From Vibrio sp. SNU_ST1 (GTDB lineage: Bacteria > Pseudomonadota > Gammaproteobacteria > Enterobacterales > Vibrionaceae): 64,000 nt of DNA. Each line of letters starts with the position of its first letter. Within the stretch, counting starts at the first letter, position 1. Made by a program: the position numbers and the translations under genes. Of the stretch, positions 20,334 through 29,543 are shown piece after piece. Below the pieces are notes generated by a model. That model had not been told where the DNA came from, did no database searches, and saw only the letters and a list, made by a program, of their open reading frames with translations. Location of the stretch: positions 744,001 through 808,000 of the forward strand of contig NZ_CP130748.1 in the NCBI RefSeq assembly GCF_030563405.1, in the 5' to 3' direction.

Positions 20334-21509
20334 ATGAACAGTTACGATATTGTAGTAGTCGGTGGCGGCATGGTTGGCGCAGCAACAGCGGTCGGTTTTG
20401 CAAAGCAAGGGCTAAGTGTTGCGGTGATCGAAGGTTTTGCCCCACAAGCTTTTGATGAGTCACAAGCGATGGATATTCGTGTGTCTGCGATTTCTCAAGC
20501 ATCGGTCGATTTGCTTGAAGATTTAGGTGCATGGCAAAGTATCTCAGCGATGCGCGTCTGTTCTTATAAGCGTTTAGAAACGTGGGAGCACCCTGAGTGT
20601 CGCACTCGATTTGATGCCGCATCACTGGATCTGCCCCGTTTAGGCTATATCGTCGAGAACAGACTTATTCAGTTAGGCTTATGGTCTCAATTTGATGCCT
20701 ATGACAATCTCGATTTGTTATGTCCAGAAAAGCTAGATGAGATTGAGTTTGGTGAAACCAATATCGTTAAGCTTCACTCGGGTACTCAGTTATCAGCCAA
20801 GTGGGTGATTGGTGCTGATGGTGCAAATTCAGCTGTTCGTCAGCAAGCTGGGATAGGTATTACGGCTTGGGATTACCGACAACACTGCATGCTTATCAAT
20901 GTCGAAACAGAGCAATCTCAACAAGATATTACTTGGCAGCAGTTTCTACCAAGTGGCCCTCGTTCATTTTTGCCGTTATGCTCACTTGATTCTGAAGGTA
21001 AAGAGATTGGCCAAGGATCTTTGGTCTGGTATGACTCGCCATCTCGTATTAAGCAACTTTCTGCGATGAGCCCAGAAAAATTACGTAATGAAGTTATCAC
21101 TAGCTTCCCTGAAGAACTGGGTGATGTGAAAGTGTTGAACTCGGGCTCATTCCCTCTGACACGACGTCATGCTCAATCATACTCGAAGAATAACTGTATT
21201 TTAGTCGGAGACTCTGCACATACGATTAACCCTCTAGCAGGGCAGGGTGTTAACTTGGGCTTTAAAGATGTATCAGCACTATTGGATATCACTAAAGAGA
21301 AAGGTGAATTGAATCAATCTGTGGCGAGACGCTATGAAGTGATCAGAAGAGGTGACAATCTAATGATGCAAAGTGGCATGGACTTTTTCTACAAAACGTT
21401 CAGTAATGATATTGGCCCATTAAAGTTTGTCCGCAATGCTGCACTAAAGTTAGCAGAGAACTCAGGGCCGATTAAAGCTCAAGTATTGAAATACGCCTTG
21501 GGCCTTTAA
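20334..21509 (+). CDS. ubiF: FAD-dependent ubiquinone-ring hydroxylase (UbiF type)
   Basis: An aromatic-ring monooxygenase of the UbiH/UbiF/VisC family. By similarity it performs the last hydroxylation (C6) of the benzoquinol ring in ubiquinone biosynthesis. The 391 residues have the FAD dinucleotide fold at the N-terminus (VVGGGMVGAATAVGFA) and the second FAD motif GDSAHTINPLAGQGVNLGFKD near 290. UbiF and UbiH are hard to separate by eye; the miaB neighbourhood as in E. coli (where ubiF lies next to miaB) supports UbiF. Confidence 0.88.
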   Translation: MNSYDIVVVGGGMVGAATAVGFAKQGLSVAVIEGFAPQAFDESQAMDIRVSAISQASVDLLEDLGAWQSISAMRVCSYKRLETWEHPECRTRFDAASLDLPRLGYIVENRLIQLGLWSQFDAYDNLDLLCPEKLDEIEFGETNIVKLHSGTQLSAKWVIGADGANSAVRQQAGIGITAWDYRQHCMLINVETEQSQQDITWQQFLPSGPRSFLPLCSLDSEGKEIGQGSLVWYDSPSRIKQLSAMSPEKLRNEVITSFPEELGDVKVLNSGSFPLTRRHAQSYSKNNCILVGDSAHTINPLAGQGVNLGFKDVSALLDITKEKGELNQSVARRYEVIRRGDNLMMQSGMDFFYKTFSNDIGPLKFVRNAALKLAENSGPIKAQVLKYALGL

Positions 21510-21536
21510 TACGGTTAGCTCTGGTTATTTATATAG

Positions 21537-21568
21537 AGAAGGAGAGCCGGTGCTCTCCTTTTCTGTTG
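21537..21568 (+). terminator. Terminator of ubiF
   Basis: The arms aaggagagc and gctctcctt form a 9-bp stem with a cggt loop, then TTCTGTTGT. It lies between convergent genes and could serve both. Confidence 0.75.
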
Positions 21569-21574
21569 TAACGC

Positions 21575-22621
21575 TTATTGTTGCTGAGTGACACAAACTG
21601 GTGCATCAAGGTCTAACGAGTACCCGGTATAGGTTAGAGAACCATCTTCAATGTCACGCTTGAATGAGGTGATGTTATTTGAGTGTTGGTTTACAGCGAT
21701 GAGCCATTGTCCATCGTCAGTTATATGAAAATCTCTTGGGAATTTTCCTTCAGTGTCGTAACTGTTAATGAAAGTCAGCTTTTGAGTCTCAGAGTCGACC
21801 TTGAAGCTACTGATTCTTGATTGATGTCGGCAAGACACATAAAGGAATTGCTCATCTGGCGATAGCTTAATTGCAGCCGCTGCTTCTCCTTTCTCCATAT
21901 TTGCTAATGCATCAACCTCTTCCACAATATTCCACACCCCTAAAGACTTTTCCAAAATCAATATTGTTTCAGAGAGCTCACACACCACATAGGCTCTATC
22001 TTCAGCTTGGTTAAAGATTAAGTGACGAGGTCCATTCCCTGCACGCACTTTGATAGATTGCATTGGTTCATCAAGGAACTCTTCTTGTTCTTCGTCAAAG
22101 CAATAGAAGTTGATTCGATCGGCTCCGAGATCGACGGTGACAAACTGCGGAGAGTTCTTCAGGAAAAGGCTTTGATGAGCATGTGGGCCAGTTTGTCTTT
22201 CTGCATTAGGTCCAGAACCAACCATTTTGAGTGTTTTGAGCCGTTTATCGATATTGCCGTTGATACTTAAACTAAAGATATCGAATGTCCCTGATGAATA
22301 TTGCGATGTGATAGCAAATTTATTGTGTGGATCTATCGCGACGTGACAGGGGTGATCTCCGGAGATGAGACTTGCGTTAGACGTTATCTTGGAATCAACA
22401 TTGGGTATATGAATCAGCTGTGGTTGTTCTTGTTGGCTAACTTCAGATGCGGTATAGATCCCAGTCTTTGTCACAGTAACAAAAGAGGGGTTGGTGCACT
22501 TGGCAATCAACTCTAGAGGTAATAGTTTTCCTGTTTCTAGATCTAACTGAGTTTGATAAACACCATGGCTTTTACTTGGTGTATCTGTGTAGCAACCGAT
22601 CGTTAAGGGGAGGGTTTTCAT
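21575..22621 (-). CDS. Lactonase family beta-propeller protein (Pgl/YbhE-like)
   Basis: A 348-residue seven-bladed beta-propeller of the lactonase/6-phosphogluconolactonase (YbhE) family. Landmarks are the N-terminal IGCYTDTPSKSHGVYQ, the metal-site-like GPHAHQSLF (about 145), GPRHLIFN (about 195), and LSPDEQFLYVSCRHQSRISSF (about 255). E. coli YbhE hydrolyses 6-phosphogluconolactone, but many paralogues act on other lactones, so the substrate here is unproven. There is no signal peptide. It is a single gene between ubiF and the tRNA terminator. Confidence 0.85.
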   Translation of the reverse strand: MKTLPLTIGCYTDTPSKSHGVYQTQLDLETGKLLPLELIAKCTNPSFVTVTKTGIYTASEVSQQEQPQLIHIPNVDSKITSNASLISGDHPCHVAIDPHNKFAITSQYSSGTFDIFSLSINGNIDKRLKTLKMVGSGPNAERQTGPHAHQSLFLKNSPQFVTVDLGADRINFYCFDEEQEEFLDEPMQSIKVRAGNGPRHLIFNQAEDRAYVVCELSETILILEKSLGVWNIVEEVDALANMEKGEAAAAIKLSPDEQFLYVSCRHQSRISSFKVDSETQKLTFINSYDTEGKFPRDFHITDDGQWLIAVNQHSNNITSFKRDIEDGSLTYTGYSLDLDAPVCVTQQQ

Positions 22622-22730
22622 AGGCTAGTCATACTCAATTAGAAAGTGGAGCTGACATTGTCTTATAAAAACGTATTAAAAGTGAGGTTATAGAAGAGAA
22701 TACTTGGTGACTTGGCTTACAGATTACAGA

Positions 22731-22762
22731 TAAAACAAAACCCAGCTAAAAAGCTGGGTTCT
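22731..22762 (-). terminator. Terminator of the 19-gene tRNA array
   Basis: The arms aacccagct and agctgggtt form a 9-bp stem. On the minus strand TTTTGTTTTA follows the stem. It lies just beyond the last tRNA-Leu. Confidence 0.9.
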
Positions 22763-22771
22763 ATTCAATGA

Positions 22772-22856
22772 TGGTGCGGTCGGAGAGACTTGAACTCTCA
22801 CACCTCTCGGCGCCAGAACCTAAATCTGGTGCGTCTACCAATTCCGCCACGACCGC
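22772..22856 (-). tRNA. tRNA-Leu (TAG), copy 1
   Basis: 85 nt with encoded CCA. GCGGTCG acceptor, long variable arm, anticodon loop with TAG and TTCAAGT T-loop. It is the last gene transcribed in the array. All nine Leu copies appear identical. Confidence 0.98.
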
Positions 22857-22930
22857 AGCAAATCTTTATAGTTATATCGATATTGGTGATTCAATATAAC
22901 GTTGTTTGTTTTTCTTTCATAAAGAAAGAA

Positions 22931-23007
22931 TGGTGGCTACTGCGGGATTCGAACCTGCGACCCCATCATTATGAGTGATGTGCTCTAACCAACTGAGCTA
23001 AGTAGCC
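22931..23007 (-). tRNA. tRNA-Met (CAT, elongator), copy 1
   Basis: 77 nt with CCA. The 5' end is GGCTACTTAGC and the anticodon stem-loop ACTCATAAT. The sequence follows the E. coli elongator metT/metU type rather than the initiator, because a standard first base pair is present. Confidence 0.97.
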
Positions 23008-23058
23008 AATAATGAATTTTATGTATTCACTATTTTATCTCTAATTAAAGAGAAATAA

Positions 23059-23143
23059 TGGTGCGGTCGGAGAGACTTGAACTCTCACACCTCTCGGCGC
23101 CAGAACCTAAATCTGGTGCGTCTACCAATTCCGCCACGACCGC
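23059..23143 (-). tRNA. tRNA-Leu (TAG), copy 2
   Basis: Same 85-nt sequence as copy 1. It lies between a Met and a Gln gene. Confidence 0.98.
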
Positions 23144-23251
23144 AGCAAATCTTTATAGTTATATCGACATTGGTGATTCGATATAACGTTGTGCTCTTGG
23201 TTTGCTATTTAGCTTAAAAATAAGCTAAGTAAAAACAAAGAGTTTCAATAG

Positions 23252-23326
23252 TGGCTGGGCTACCTGGATTCGAACCAGGGAATGCTGGCATCAAAAGCCA
23301 GTGCCTTACCGCTTGGCGATAGCCCA
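23252..23326 (-). tRNA. tRNA-Gln (TTG), copy 1
   Basis: 75 nt with CCA. 5' TGGGCTATCGCC, anticodon TTG in GCTTTTGATGC, T-arm GGTTCGAATCC. It is the glnU/glnW type. Confidence 0.98.
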
Positions 23327-23355
23327 ACAGGATATCAATTAAGATATCTAAATAA

Positions 23356-23440
23356 TGGTGCGGTCGGAGAGACTTGAACTCTCACACCTCTCGGCGCCAG
23401 AACCTAAATCTGGTGCGTCTACCAATTCCGCCACGACCGC
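23356..23440 (-). tRNA. tRNA-Leu (TAG), copy 3
   Basis: 85 nt, identical to the other Leu copies. A Leu-Gln spacer of the second type (gcaaagctttatag) adjoins it. Confidence 0.98.
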
Positions 23441-23549
23441 AGCAAAGCTTTATAGTTATATCGATATTGGTGGTTCGATGTAACGTTGTGCTCTTGGTTT
23501 GCTATCTAGCTTAAAAATAAGCTAAGTAAAAAACAAAGAGTTTTAATAG

Positions 23550-23624
23550 TGGCTGGGCTACCTGGATTCGAACCAGGGAATGCTGGCATCAAAAGCCAGT
23601 GCCTTACCGCTTGGCGATAGCCCA
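23550..23624 (-). tRNA. tRNA-Gln (TTG), copy 2
   Basis: 75 nt, identical to copy 1, with encoded CCA. Confidence 0.98.
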
Positions 23625-23653
23625 ACAGGATATCAATTAAGATATTTAAATAA

Positions 23654-23738
23654 TGGTGCGGTCGGAGAGACTTGAACTCTCACACCTCTCGGCGCCAGAA
23701 CCTAAATCTGGTGCGTCTACCAATTCCGCCACGACCGC
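23654..23738 (-). tRNA. tRNA-Leu (TAG), copy 4
   Basis: 85 nt. It is the first gene, in plus-strand order, of the second 882-bp block. Confidence 0.98.
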
Positions 23739-23812
23739 AGCAAATCTTTATAGTTATATCGACATTGGTGACTCAATATAACGTTGTTTGTTTTTCTTTC
23801 ATAAAGAAAGAA

Positions 23813-23889
23813 TGGTGGCTACTGCGGGATTCGAACCTGCGACCCCATCATTATGAGTGATGTGCTCTAACCAACTGAGCTAAGTAGCC
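23813..23889 (-). tRNA. tRNA-Met (CAT, elongator), copy 2
   Basis: 77 nt, identical to Met copy 1. The flanking spacers are near copies of those around 22931. Confidence 0.97.
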
Positions 23890-23940
23890 AATAATGAATT
23901 TTATGTATTCACTATTTTATCTCTAATTAAAGAGAAATAA

Positions 23941-24025
23941 TGGTGCGGTCGGAGAGACTTGAACTCTCACACCTCTCGGCGCCAGAACCTAAATCTGGTG
24001 CGTCTACCAATTCCGCCACGACCGC
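23941..24025 (-). tRNA. tRNA-Leu (TAG), copy 5
   Basis: 85 nt, same sequence. It is offset 882 bp from copy 2. Confidence 0.98.
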
Positions 24026-24133
24026 AGCAAATCTTTATAGTTATATCGACATTGGTGATTCGATATAACGTTGTGCTCTTGGTTTGCTATTTAGCTTAAA
24101 AATAAGCTAAGTAAAAACAAAGAGTTTCAATAG

Positions 24134-24208
24134 TGGCTGGGCTACCTGGATTCGAACCAGGGAATGCTGGCATCAAAAGCCAGTGCCTTACCGCTTGGCG
24201 ATAGCCCA
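24134..24208 (-). tRNA. tRNA-Gln (TTG), copy 3
   Basis: 75 nt, same sequence. It is offset 882 bp from Gln copy 1. Confidence 0.98.
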
Positions 24209-24237
24209 ACAGGATATCAATTAAGATATCTAAATAA

Positions 24238-24322
24238 TGGTGCGGTCGGAGAGACTTGAACTCTCACACCTCTCGGCGCCAGAACCTAAATCTGGTGCGT
24301 CTACCAATTCCGCCACGACCGC
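24238..24322 (-). tRNA. tRNA-Leu (TAG), copy 6
   Basis: 85 nt, same sequence. It is offset 882 bp from Leu copy 3. Confidence 0.98.
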
Positions 24323-24432
24323 AGCAAAGCTTTATAGTTATATCGACATTGGTGGTTCGATGTAACGTTGTGCTCTTGGTTTGCTATCTAGCTTAAAAAT
24401 AAGCTAAGTAAAAAAACAAAGAGTTTTAATAG

Positions 24433-24507
24433 TGGCTGGGCTACCTGGATTCGAACCAGGGAATGCTGGCATCAAAAGCCAGTGCCTTACCGCTTGGCGA
24501 TAGCCCA
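24433..24507 (-). tRNA. tRNA-Gln (TTG), copy 4
   Basis: 75 nt, same sequence. It is offset 883 bp from Gln copy 2; one extra A sits in the spacer A-run. Confidence 0.98.
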
Positions 24508-24536
24508 ACAGGATATCAATTAAGATATCTAAATAA

Positions 24537-24621
24537 TGGTGCGGTCGGAGAGACTTGAACTCTCACACCTCTCGGCGCCAGAACCTAAATCTGGTGCGTC
24601 TACCAATTCCGCCACGACCGC
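24537..24621 (-). tRNA. tRNA-Leu (TAG), copy 7
   Basis: 85 nt, same sequence. It is part of an extra Leu-Gln unit beyond the two large blocks. Confidence 0.98.
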
Positions 24622-24729
24622 AGCAAATCTTTATAGTTATATCGACATTGGTGATTCGATATAACGTTGTGCTCTTGGTTTGCTATTTAGCTTAAAAATA
24701 AGCTAAGTAAAAACAAAGAGTTTCAATAG

Positions 24730-24804
24730 TGGCTGGGCTACCTGGATTCGAACCAGGGAATGCTGGCATCAAAAGCCAGTGCCTTACCGCTTGGCGATAG
24801 CCCA
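24730..24804 (-). tRNA. tRNA-Gln (TTG), copy 5
   Basis: 75 nt, same sequence, with CCA. Confidence 0.98.
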
Positions 24805-24833
24805 ACAGGATATCAATTAAGATATCTAAATAA

Positions 24834-24918
24834 TGGTGCGGTCGGAGAGACTTGAACTCTCACACCTCTCGGCGCCAGAACCTAAATCTGGTGCGTCTAC
24901 CAATTCCGCCACGACCGC
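24834..24918 (-). tRNA. tRNA-Leu (TAG), copy 8
   Basis: 85 nt, same sequence. The spacer on its Met side is longer (109 bp), with an insertion ctctcaactaagtaaagag. Confidence 0.98.
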
Positions 24919-25027
24919 AGCAAAGCTTTTCTCTCAACTAAGTAAAGAGCCTAGCGAAGAGTATAGTTATATCGACATTGGTGATTCAATATAACGTTGT
25001 TTGTTTTCTTCTTTCATAAAGAAAGAA

Positions 25028-25104
25028 TGGTGGCTACTGCGGGATTCGAACCTGCGACCCCATCATTATGAGTGATGTGCTCTAACCAACTGAGCTAAGT
25101 AGCC
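25028..25104 (-). tRNA. tRNA-Met (CAT, elongator), copy 3
   Basis: 77 nt, same elongator sequence. It is followed on the plus side by a different spacer with the hairpin ttatcttt/aaagataa before the next Gln. Confidence 0.97.
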
Positions 25105-25181
25105 ATCTGAGAGCGGAGTAATATAATATAATCTCGCTTTCAATGCCATTATCTTTTTAAAGATAATTACACTTTAAATTG

Positions 25182-25256
25182 TGGCTGGGCTACCTGGATT
25201 CGAACCAGGGAATGCTGGCATCAAAAGCCAGTGCCTTACCGCTTGGCGATAGCCCA
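25182..25256 (-). tRNA. tRNA-Gln (TTG), copy 6
   Basis: 75 nt, same sequence. It is the first Gln gene to be transcribed. Confidence 0.98.
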
Positions 25257-25285
25257 ACAATGATATCAATTAAGATATCTCAATA

Positions 25286-25370
25286 TGGTGCGGTCGGAGA
25301 GACTTGAACTCTCACACCTCTCGGCGCCAGAACCTAAATCTGGTGCGTCTACCAATTCCGCCACGACCGC
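25286..25370 (-). tRNA. tRNA-Leu (TAG), copy 9
   Basis: 85 nt, same sequence. It is the second gene of the array in transcription order. Confidence 0.98.
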
Positions 25371-25437
25371 TTTATTTCCTAAAAACTCTTTGTTGTCAAA
25401 AGACATACGTTTAATAACAAACAGAGTGCTTAGGAAA

Positions 25438-25514
25438 TGGTGGCTACTGCGGGATTCGAACCTGCGACCCCATCATTATGAGTGATGTGCTCTAACCAAC
25501 TGAGCTAAGTAGCC
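25438..25514 (-). tRNA. tRNA-Met (CAT, elongator), copy 4
   Basis: 77 nt, same sequence. It is the first gene transcribed from the array promoter, matching metT as first gene of the E. coli metT-leuW-gln operon. Confidence 0.97.
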
Positions 25515-25569
25515 ATTTCCAAATTGTTGCTCATTTCGAGACGTTGCCGCTTCGTTGTGAACGGGGCGC

Positions 25570-25598
25570 ATTATGCGGAGTTGAGTGAAACCCGTCAA
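25570..25598 (-). promoter_or_regulatory. Strong sigma-70 promoter of the tRNA array
   Basis: On the minus strand, TTGACG (25598-25593) and CATAAT (25575-25570) are 17 bp apart. They are preceded by an A9 tract (UP-element-like) and followed by a GC-rich discriminator GCGCCCCG. Such a discriminator is typical of stable-RNA promoters under stringent (ppGpp/DksA) control. The first tRNA begins about 50 bp downstream. Confidence 0.85.
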
Positions 25599-25745
25599 CT
25601 TTTTTTTTGAATAAATCACGAATAAACATCTGTTCGGTTTCTTTTTAGTCAAAGAGGCGTATTTGTCAGCAAGAAATAGGTTCAAATGCCGATATATATA
25701 GGAAGTTAAGTTTTGGATAAGAAGCTCTTTAGAAAGAGCGAAAAC

Positions 25746-25779
25746 GAAAAAGGCCAGTGAATTCACTGGCCTTTTATTA
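25746..25779 (-). terminator. Terminator of pth-ychF
   Basis: The perfect palindrome aaggccagtgaa/ttcactggcctt (25751-25774) is followed on the minus strand by TTTCGTTTTCG. Confidence 0.8.
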
Positions 25780-25794
25780 GATGTTTATCGGTAA

Positions 25795-26886
25795 TTAAAC
25801 GTTGAAACGGAAGTGAACAACATCGCCATCTTTAACGATGTATTCTTTGCCTTCAAGACGCCATTTGCCTGCATCTTTTGCTCCGCTTTCACCGCCAAAT
25901 TCGATGAAATGTTCGTAACCAACTACTTCTGCACGGATGAATCCTTTTTCGAAGTCGGTGTGGATCTTGCCTGCAGCTTGTGGTGCAGTCGCACCTACAG
26001 GGATCGTCCAAGCGCGAACTTCTTTAACACCCGCAGTGAAGTAAGTCTGAAGAGTCAGTAGTTCGTAACCAGAGCGGATCACTCGGTTAAGGCCTGGTTC
26101 TTCGATACCCATGTCTGCAAGGAACTCCTCACGATCTTCATCGTCAAGTTCAGAAAGCTCAGATTCGATTGCAGCACAAACAGCAACAACAACGTTGTTC
26201 TCTTTTTCTGCGTACTCACGAACTGCGTCTAGGTAAGGGTTGTTTTCAAAACCATCTTCAGCAACGTTTGCGATGTACATTGTTGGCTTAAGCGTTAGGA
26301 AGTTAAGGTAGTCGATCGCCGCTACTTCTTCTTTAGCAAGTTCAACAGTACGAGCCATACCACCTTCAGTCAGGATAGGTAGTAGCTTTTCAAGAACCGT
26401 AGTTTCGAATTTAGCGTCTTTATCGCCGCCTTTTGCTTTTTTAGCATTGCGGAATATTGCACGTTCACAGCTATCTAGATCGGCAAGAGCTAGCTCAAGG
26501 TTGATCACTTCGATATCTTCGATAGGTGATACTTTACCTGAGACGTGAACGATGTTTTCGTTTTCAAAGCAGCGTACAACGTGACCGATAGCATCAGTTT
26601 CGCGGATGTTAGCTAGGAACTTGTTACCTAGACCTTCGCCTTTAGATGCGCCAGCAACTAGGCCTGCGATATCTACGAATTCCATTGTCGTTGGAAGGAT
26701 CTTCTGTGGATTAACAATTTTTGCTAATGCATCTAAGCGTAGATCTGGAACCGGAACGATACCTGTGTTTGGTTCGATCGTACAAAATGGAAAGTTTGCT
26801 GCTTCGATGCCTGCTTTAGTCAGTGCGTTAAACAGAGTTGACTTACCAACGTTTGGTAGACCAACGATGCCACATTTAAAACCCAT
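25795..26886 (-). CDS. ychF: Redox-regulated ATPase YchF (OLA1 family)
   Basis: An Obg-family P-loop protein that prefers ATP over GTP and binds ribosomes; it has been linked to oxidative-stress control. From the ATG at 26886 it has 363 residues, as in E. coli. An in-frame upstream start at 26946 would add 20 residues that overlap pth and is not needed. The P-loop [14 protein letters not shown] starts at about 7, switch II is [16 protein letters not shown], and a C-terminal TGS domain closes with [15 protein letters not shown]. It lies 10 bp after pth. Confidence 0.97.
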   Translation of the reverse strand: MGFKCGIVGLPNVGKSTLFNALTKAGIEAANFPFCTIEPNTGIVPVPDLRLDALAKIVNPQKILPTTMEFVDIAGLVAGASKGEGLGNKFLANIRETDAIGHVVRCFENENIVHVSGKVSPIEDIEVINLELALADLDSCERAIFRNAKKAKGGDKDAKFETTVLEKLLPILTEGGMARTVELAKEEVAAIDYLNFLTLKPTMYIANVAEDGFENNPYLDAVREYAEKENNVVVAVCAAIESELSELDDEDREEFLADMGIEEPGLNRVIRSGYELLTLQTYFTAGVKEVRAWTIPVGATAPQAAGKIHTDFEKGFIRAEVVGYEHFIEFGGESGAKDAGKWRLEGKEYIVKDGDVVHFRFNV

Positions 26887-26896
26887 GATATAAACC

Positions 26897-27487
26897 TTAT
26901 TCTGCTTTGAACGTATGTAAGCGATTTTGTGCTTTTGGTAGGCCATCTTTTAATAAGATGTCTAGGCTACGAACCGATTCGTCAACGACAGCCTCGATAC
27001 ACTCTTGCTCTTTCGCAGGAGCTTTGCCTAATACATAACCTGCAACTTTATCTTTGTGTCCTGGATGGCCAATGCCTAATCTAAGACGATAGAATTCTTT
27101 ATTGTTACCCTGCTTACTGATGATGTCTTTTAGACCATTATGTCCACCATGACCACCACCTTTTTTAAACTTTCCAATACCTGGAGGAAGATCTAACTCA
27201 TCGTGAGCGACCATGATCTCTTCGGGTTTAATTTGGTAGAACTTTGCTAAGGCAGCAACAGCTTTGCCTGACAAGTTCATAAAAGTCGTTGGGATCAGCA
27301 AACGAAGATCTTCACCATGAACCATGATACGACCCGTTAGGCCAAAGAACTTTGGTTCGTTCTTCAGTGTCACGTTGTGTACACGTGCTAATTCTTCAAC
27401 TACCCAAGCACCCGCATTGTGGCGAGTTTTGGCGTATTCTGGACCTGGATTAGCCAGTCCAACGAGAAGTTTTATTTGTTGGCTCAA
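26897..27487 (-). CDS. pth: Peptidyl-tRNA hydrolase
   Basis: Releases tRNA from peptidyl-tRNA that has dropped off ribosomes. The 196 residues contain the catalytic histidine in [11 protein letters not shown] (H22) and the supporting ATFMNLSG-like [11 protein letters not shown]. The [11 protein letters not shown] and [13 protein letters not shown] stretches are all conserved. It forms an operon with ychF. The gene lies downstream of the prs terminator. Confidence 0.98.
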
Positions 27488-27614
27488 GGTATGGATCTCT
27501 CTTGGGATTTCAAAAAGCGCCGTATGATATCACAGTTTATTAAAAAGGTGCGAGCTAGCTGATAGCAACTCAATGATTCAAAACTGTGGTCAAATTCACT
27601 TTGTGGTCGTTAGA

Positions 27615-27648
27615 TATAAAAAAAGCACTTCATCGAATGAAGTGCTTA
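27615..27648 (-). terminator. Terminator of lolB-ispE-prs
   Basis: The arms aagcacttcat and atgaagtgctt form an 11-bp stem with a 3-nt loop. On the minus strand TTTTTTATA follows. Confidence 0.9.
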
Positions 27649-27695
27649 ATATCTTTTTCAGATTGTTCTGCTAAAGCAAAGCTATAGAGCTTTGA

Positions 27696-28640
27696 TTAGT
27701 TGAACATCGCAGAGATAGACTCTTCGTTGCTGATACGACGAATCGCTTCAGCAAGCATGCGAGAAAGGCTTAGCTCAGTCACTTTACCTGTCGCGGCCAT
27801 TTCTGGAGAAAGCTTGATTGAATCGGTAACAATAACTTGGTCTAGAACTGAATTGCGGATGTTTTCTGCAGCAGTACCAGAGAATACAGCGTGAGTTGCG
27901 TAAGCGAATACACGCTTAGCACCGCGCTCTTTAAGCGCTTCAGCTGCTTTACACAGTGTGCCACCAGTATCGATCATGTCATCAACGATAACACAGTCAC
28001 GACCTTCAACATCACCGATTAGGTTCATTACTTCAGAAACGTTAGCACGTGGACGACGCTTATCAACGATAGCGATGTCAACATCACCTAGTGCTTTAGC
28101 TGTAGCACGAGCACGTACAACACCACCAAGGTCTGGAGAAACCACTACTGGGTTTTCTAGGCCACGGTTAGCCATGTCCTCTAGAAGAACTGGAGTGCCG
28201 AAAATGTTATCAACAGGTACATCGAAGAAGCCTTGGATTTGCTCCGCGTGTAGGTCGATAGTAAGAACGCGGTCAACGCCAACGTTAGAAAGGAAATCTG
28301 CAACAACTTTTGCAGTAATAGGCACACGAGCAGAACGTACACGACGATCTTGACGGGCATAACCGAAGTAAGGGATTACAGCAGTAATACGGCCAGCAGA
28401 AGCACGGCGCATTGCGTCAATCATTACCACCAATTCCATAAGGTTGTCATTGGTTGGTGCACAAGTTGATTGAATCAGGAATACATCGCTACCACGAACG
28501 TTTTCATTGATTTGAACAGCGACTTCGCCATCAGAAAAACGGTCTACAGTAGCATCGCCAAGAGAGATGTATAGACGATCAGCAATACGTTGGGCTAGTT
28601 CAGGTGTTGCGTTACCAGCAAATAGCTTCATATCAGGCAC
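27696..28640 (-). CDS. prs: Ribose-phosphate pyrophosphokinase
   Basis: Makes PRPP from ribose 5-phosphate and ATP for nucleotide, histidine and tryptophan synthesis. The 314 residues start [17 protein letters not shown], as in E. coli. They include the ATP-site [10 protein letters not shown], the flexible catalytic loop around YARQDRRVR and the PRPP-binding loop [16 protein letters not shown] near 215-230. It is the third gene of lolB-ispE-prs, with 27 bp after ispE. Confidence 0.99.
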   Translation of the reverse strand: MPDMKLFAGNATPELAQRIADRLYISLGDATVDRFSDGEVAVQINENVRGSDVFLIQSTCAPTNDNLMELVVMIDAMRRASAGRITAVIPYFGYARQDRRVRSARVPITAKVVADFLSNVGVDRVLTIDLHAEQIQGFFDVPVDNIFGTPVLLEDMANRGLENPVVVSPDLGGVVRARATAKALGDVDIAIVDKRRPRANVSEVMNLIGDVEGRDCVIVDDMIDTGGTLCKAAEALKERGAKRVFAYATHAVFSGTAAENIRNSVLDQVIVTDSIKLSPEMAATGKVTELSLSRMLAEAIRRISNEESISAMFN

Positions 28641-28667
28641 GGTGGAAACCTCGGGTTGCGTCCAGTT

Positions 28668-29543
28668 TTAAATAGATTGTGGGTGGGCTGATTGGTATTC
28701 AGCCAAAGTTTCTTTCAAAGGCGAAATGTTTCGTCCTTTCGCGACAAACGCGGAAACTGTGTCAGGTAGTTGCTCTAGCACCAGTTCGGCTTCTTTTTTG
28801 CTGCTAAATTCAGCAAAAACGCACGAACCTGTACCAGTCAATCTCGACGGCGCGTATTGTAGCAGCCATGAAAGTTGCTTATCAACCTCTGGGTACAGCA
28901 TTCGCACAATTTTTTCGCAATCGTTTACGTATTCTTGCTCTAGAAGCGTTGATAGTGCTCGCTTCGGCGTATTTCGAGTTAATTCTGAATGTGTGAATAT
29001 GTCTACAGTTGCTATGCTCACTTGAGGTTTAACAACGAGATACCATTTTTCATCCGGATTGGCGGGTTGCAGTTGTTCTCCAACCCCTTCAGCAAAGGCA
29101 GCATGGCCTTTAACGAAGACCGGAACGTCTGCACCAAGCTTCAAACCGATCTCTGCTAGCTGATTATCAGAAAGGTTGAGTTGCCATAAATGGTTGAGAG
29201 CGACTAACACGGTCGCAGCATTTGAAGAACCTCCACCAATACCACCTCCCATAGGAAGCACTTTCTTTAGCTCAATATCCGCACCGAAAGTCGTCGATGT
29301 GTATTGTTGGAGGGCAGTTGCGGCTTTCCAAATCAGGTTATCTTCTGTCGCAACACCTGGAATTTTAGGTGTGATTGTTATCGAGCTTGTTTCTCGGTTT
29401 GCGGTAACCGTAAGTTCATCGCCAAAGTCGACAAACTGAAATAGGGTCTGAAGTTCGTGATAGCCATTGTCGCGTTGGCCAGTGATATAGAGAAATAAAT
29501 TCAGCTTAGCTGGCGAAGGCCAGTGCGTTGGCGTTGTTATCAT
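28668..29543 (-). CDS. ispE: 4-diphosphocytidyl-2-C-methyl-D-erythritol kinase
   Basis: GHMP-family kinase of the MEP isoprenoid pathway. It has [21 protein letters not shown] at the N-terminus, the phosphate loop [14 protein letters not shown] near 95 and the C-terminal [13 protein letters not shown] prefer the ATG at 29543 (291 residues): it overlaps the lolB stop as ATGA, and the resulting N-terminus ([15 protein letters not shown]) is close to E. coli length. A GTG at 29558 would add five residues. Confidence 0.96.
   Translation of the reverse strand: MITTPTHWPSPAKLNLFLYITGQRDNGYHELQTLFQFVDFGDELTVTANRETSSITITPKIPGVATEDNLIWKAATALQQYTSTTFGADIELKKVLPMGGGIGGGSSNAATVLVALNHLWQLNLSDNQLAEIGLKLGADVPVFVKGHAAFAEGVGEQLQPANPDEKWYLVVKPQVSIATVDIFTHSELTRNTPKRALSTLLEQEYVNDCEKIVRMLYPEVDKQLSWLLQYAPSRLTGTGSCVFAEFSSKKEAELVLEQLPDTVSAFVAKGRNISPLKETLAEYQSAHPQSI

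Larger units (their letters stand above)
22772..24536. repeat. Tandem duplication of a six-tRNA block (882/883 bp, two copies)
   Basis: Block 22772-23653 and block 23654-24536 hold the same order, Leu-Met-Leu-Gln-Leu-Gln. Every gene is offset by 882 or 883 bp and the spacers differ by only a few bases. A further Leu-Gln unit (24537-24833) continues the pattern. Confidence 0.9.

Noticed and set aside
22790..25485. ORFs reading through the tRNA array (62-66 aa, [11 protein letters not shown]...)
   Set aside because: They repeat because the tRNA genes repeat; they are translated tRNA antisense, not genes.
25476..25766. 96-codon minus-strand ORF through the tRNA promoter
   Set aside because: Runs over a tRNA gene and the promoter. 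No ribosome site and no known motif.
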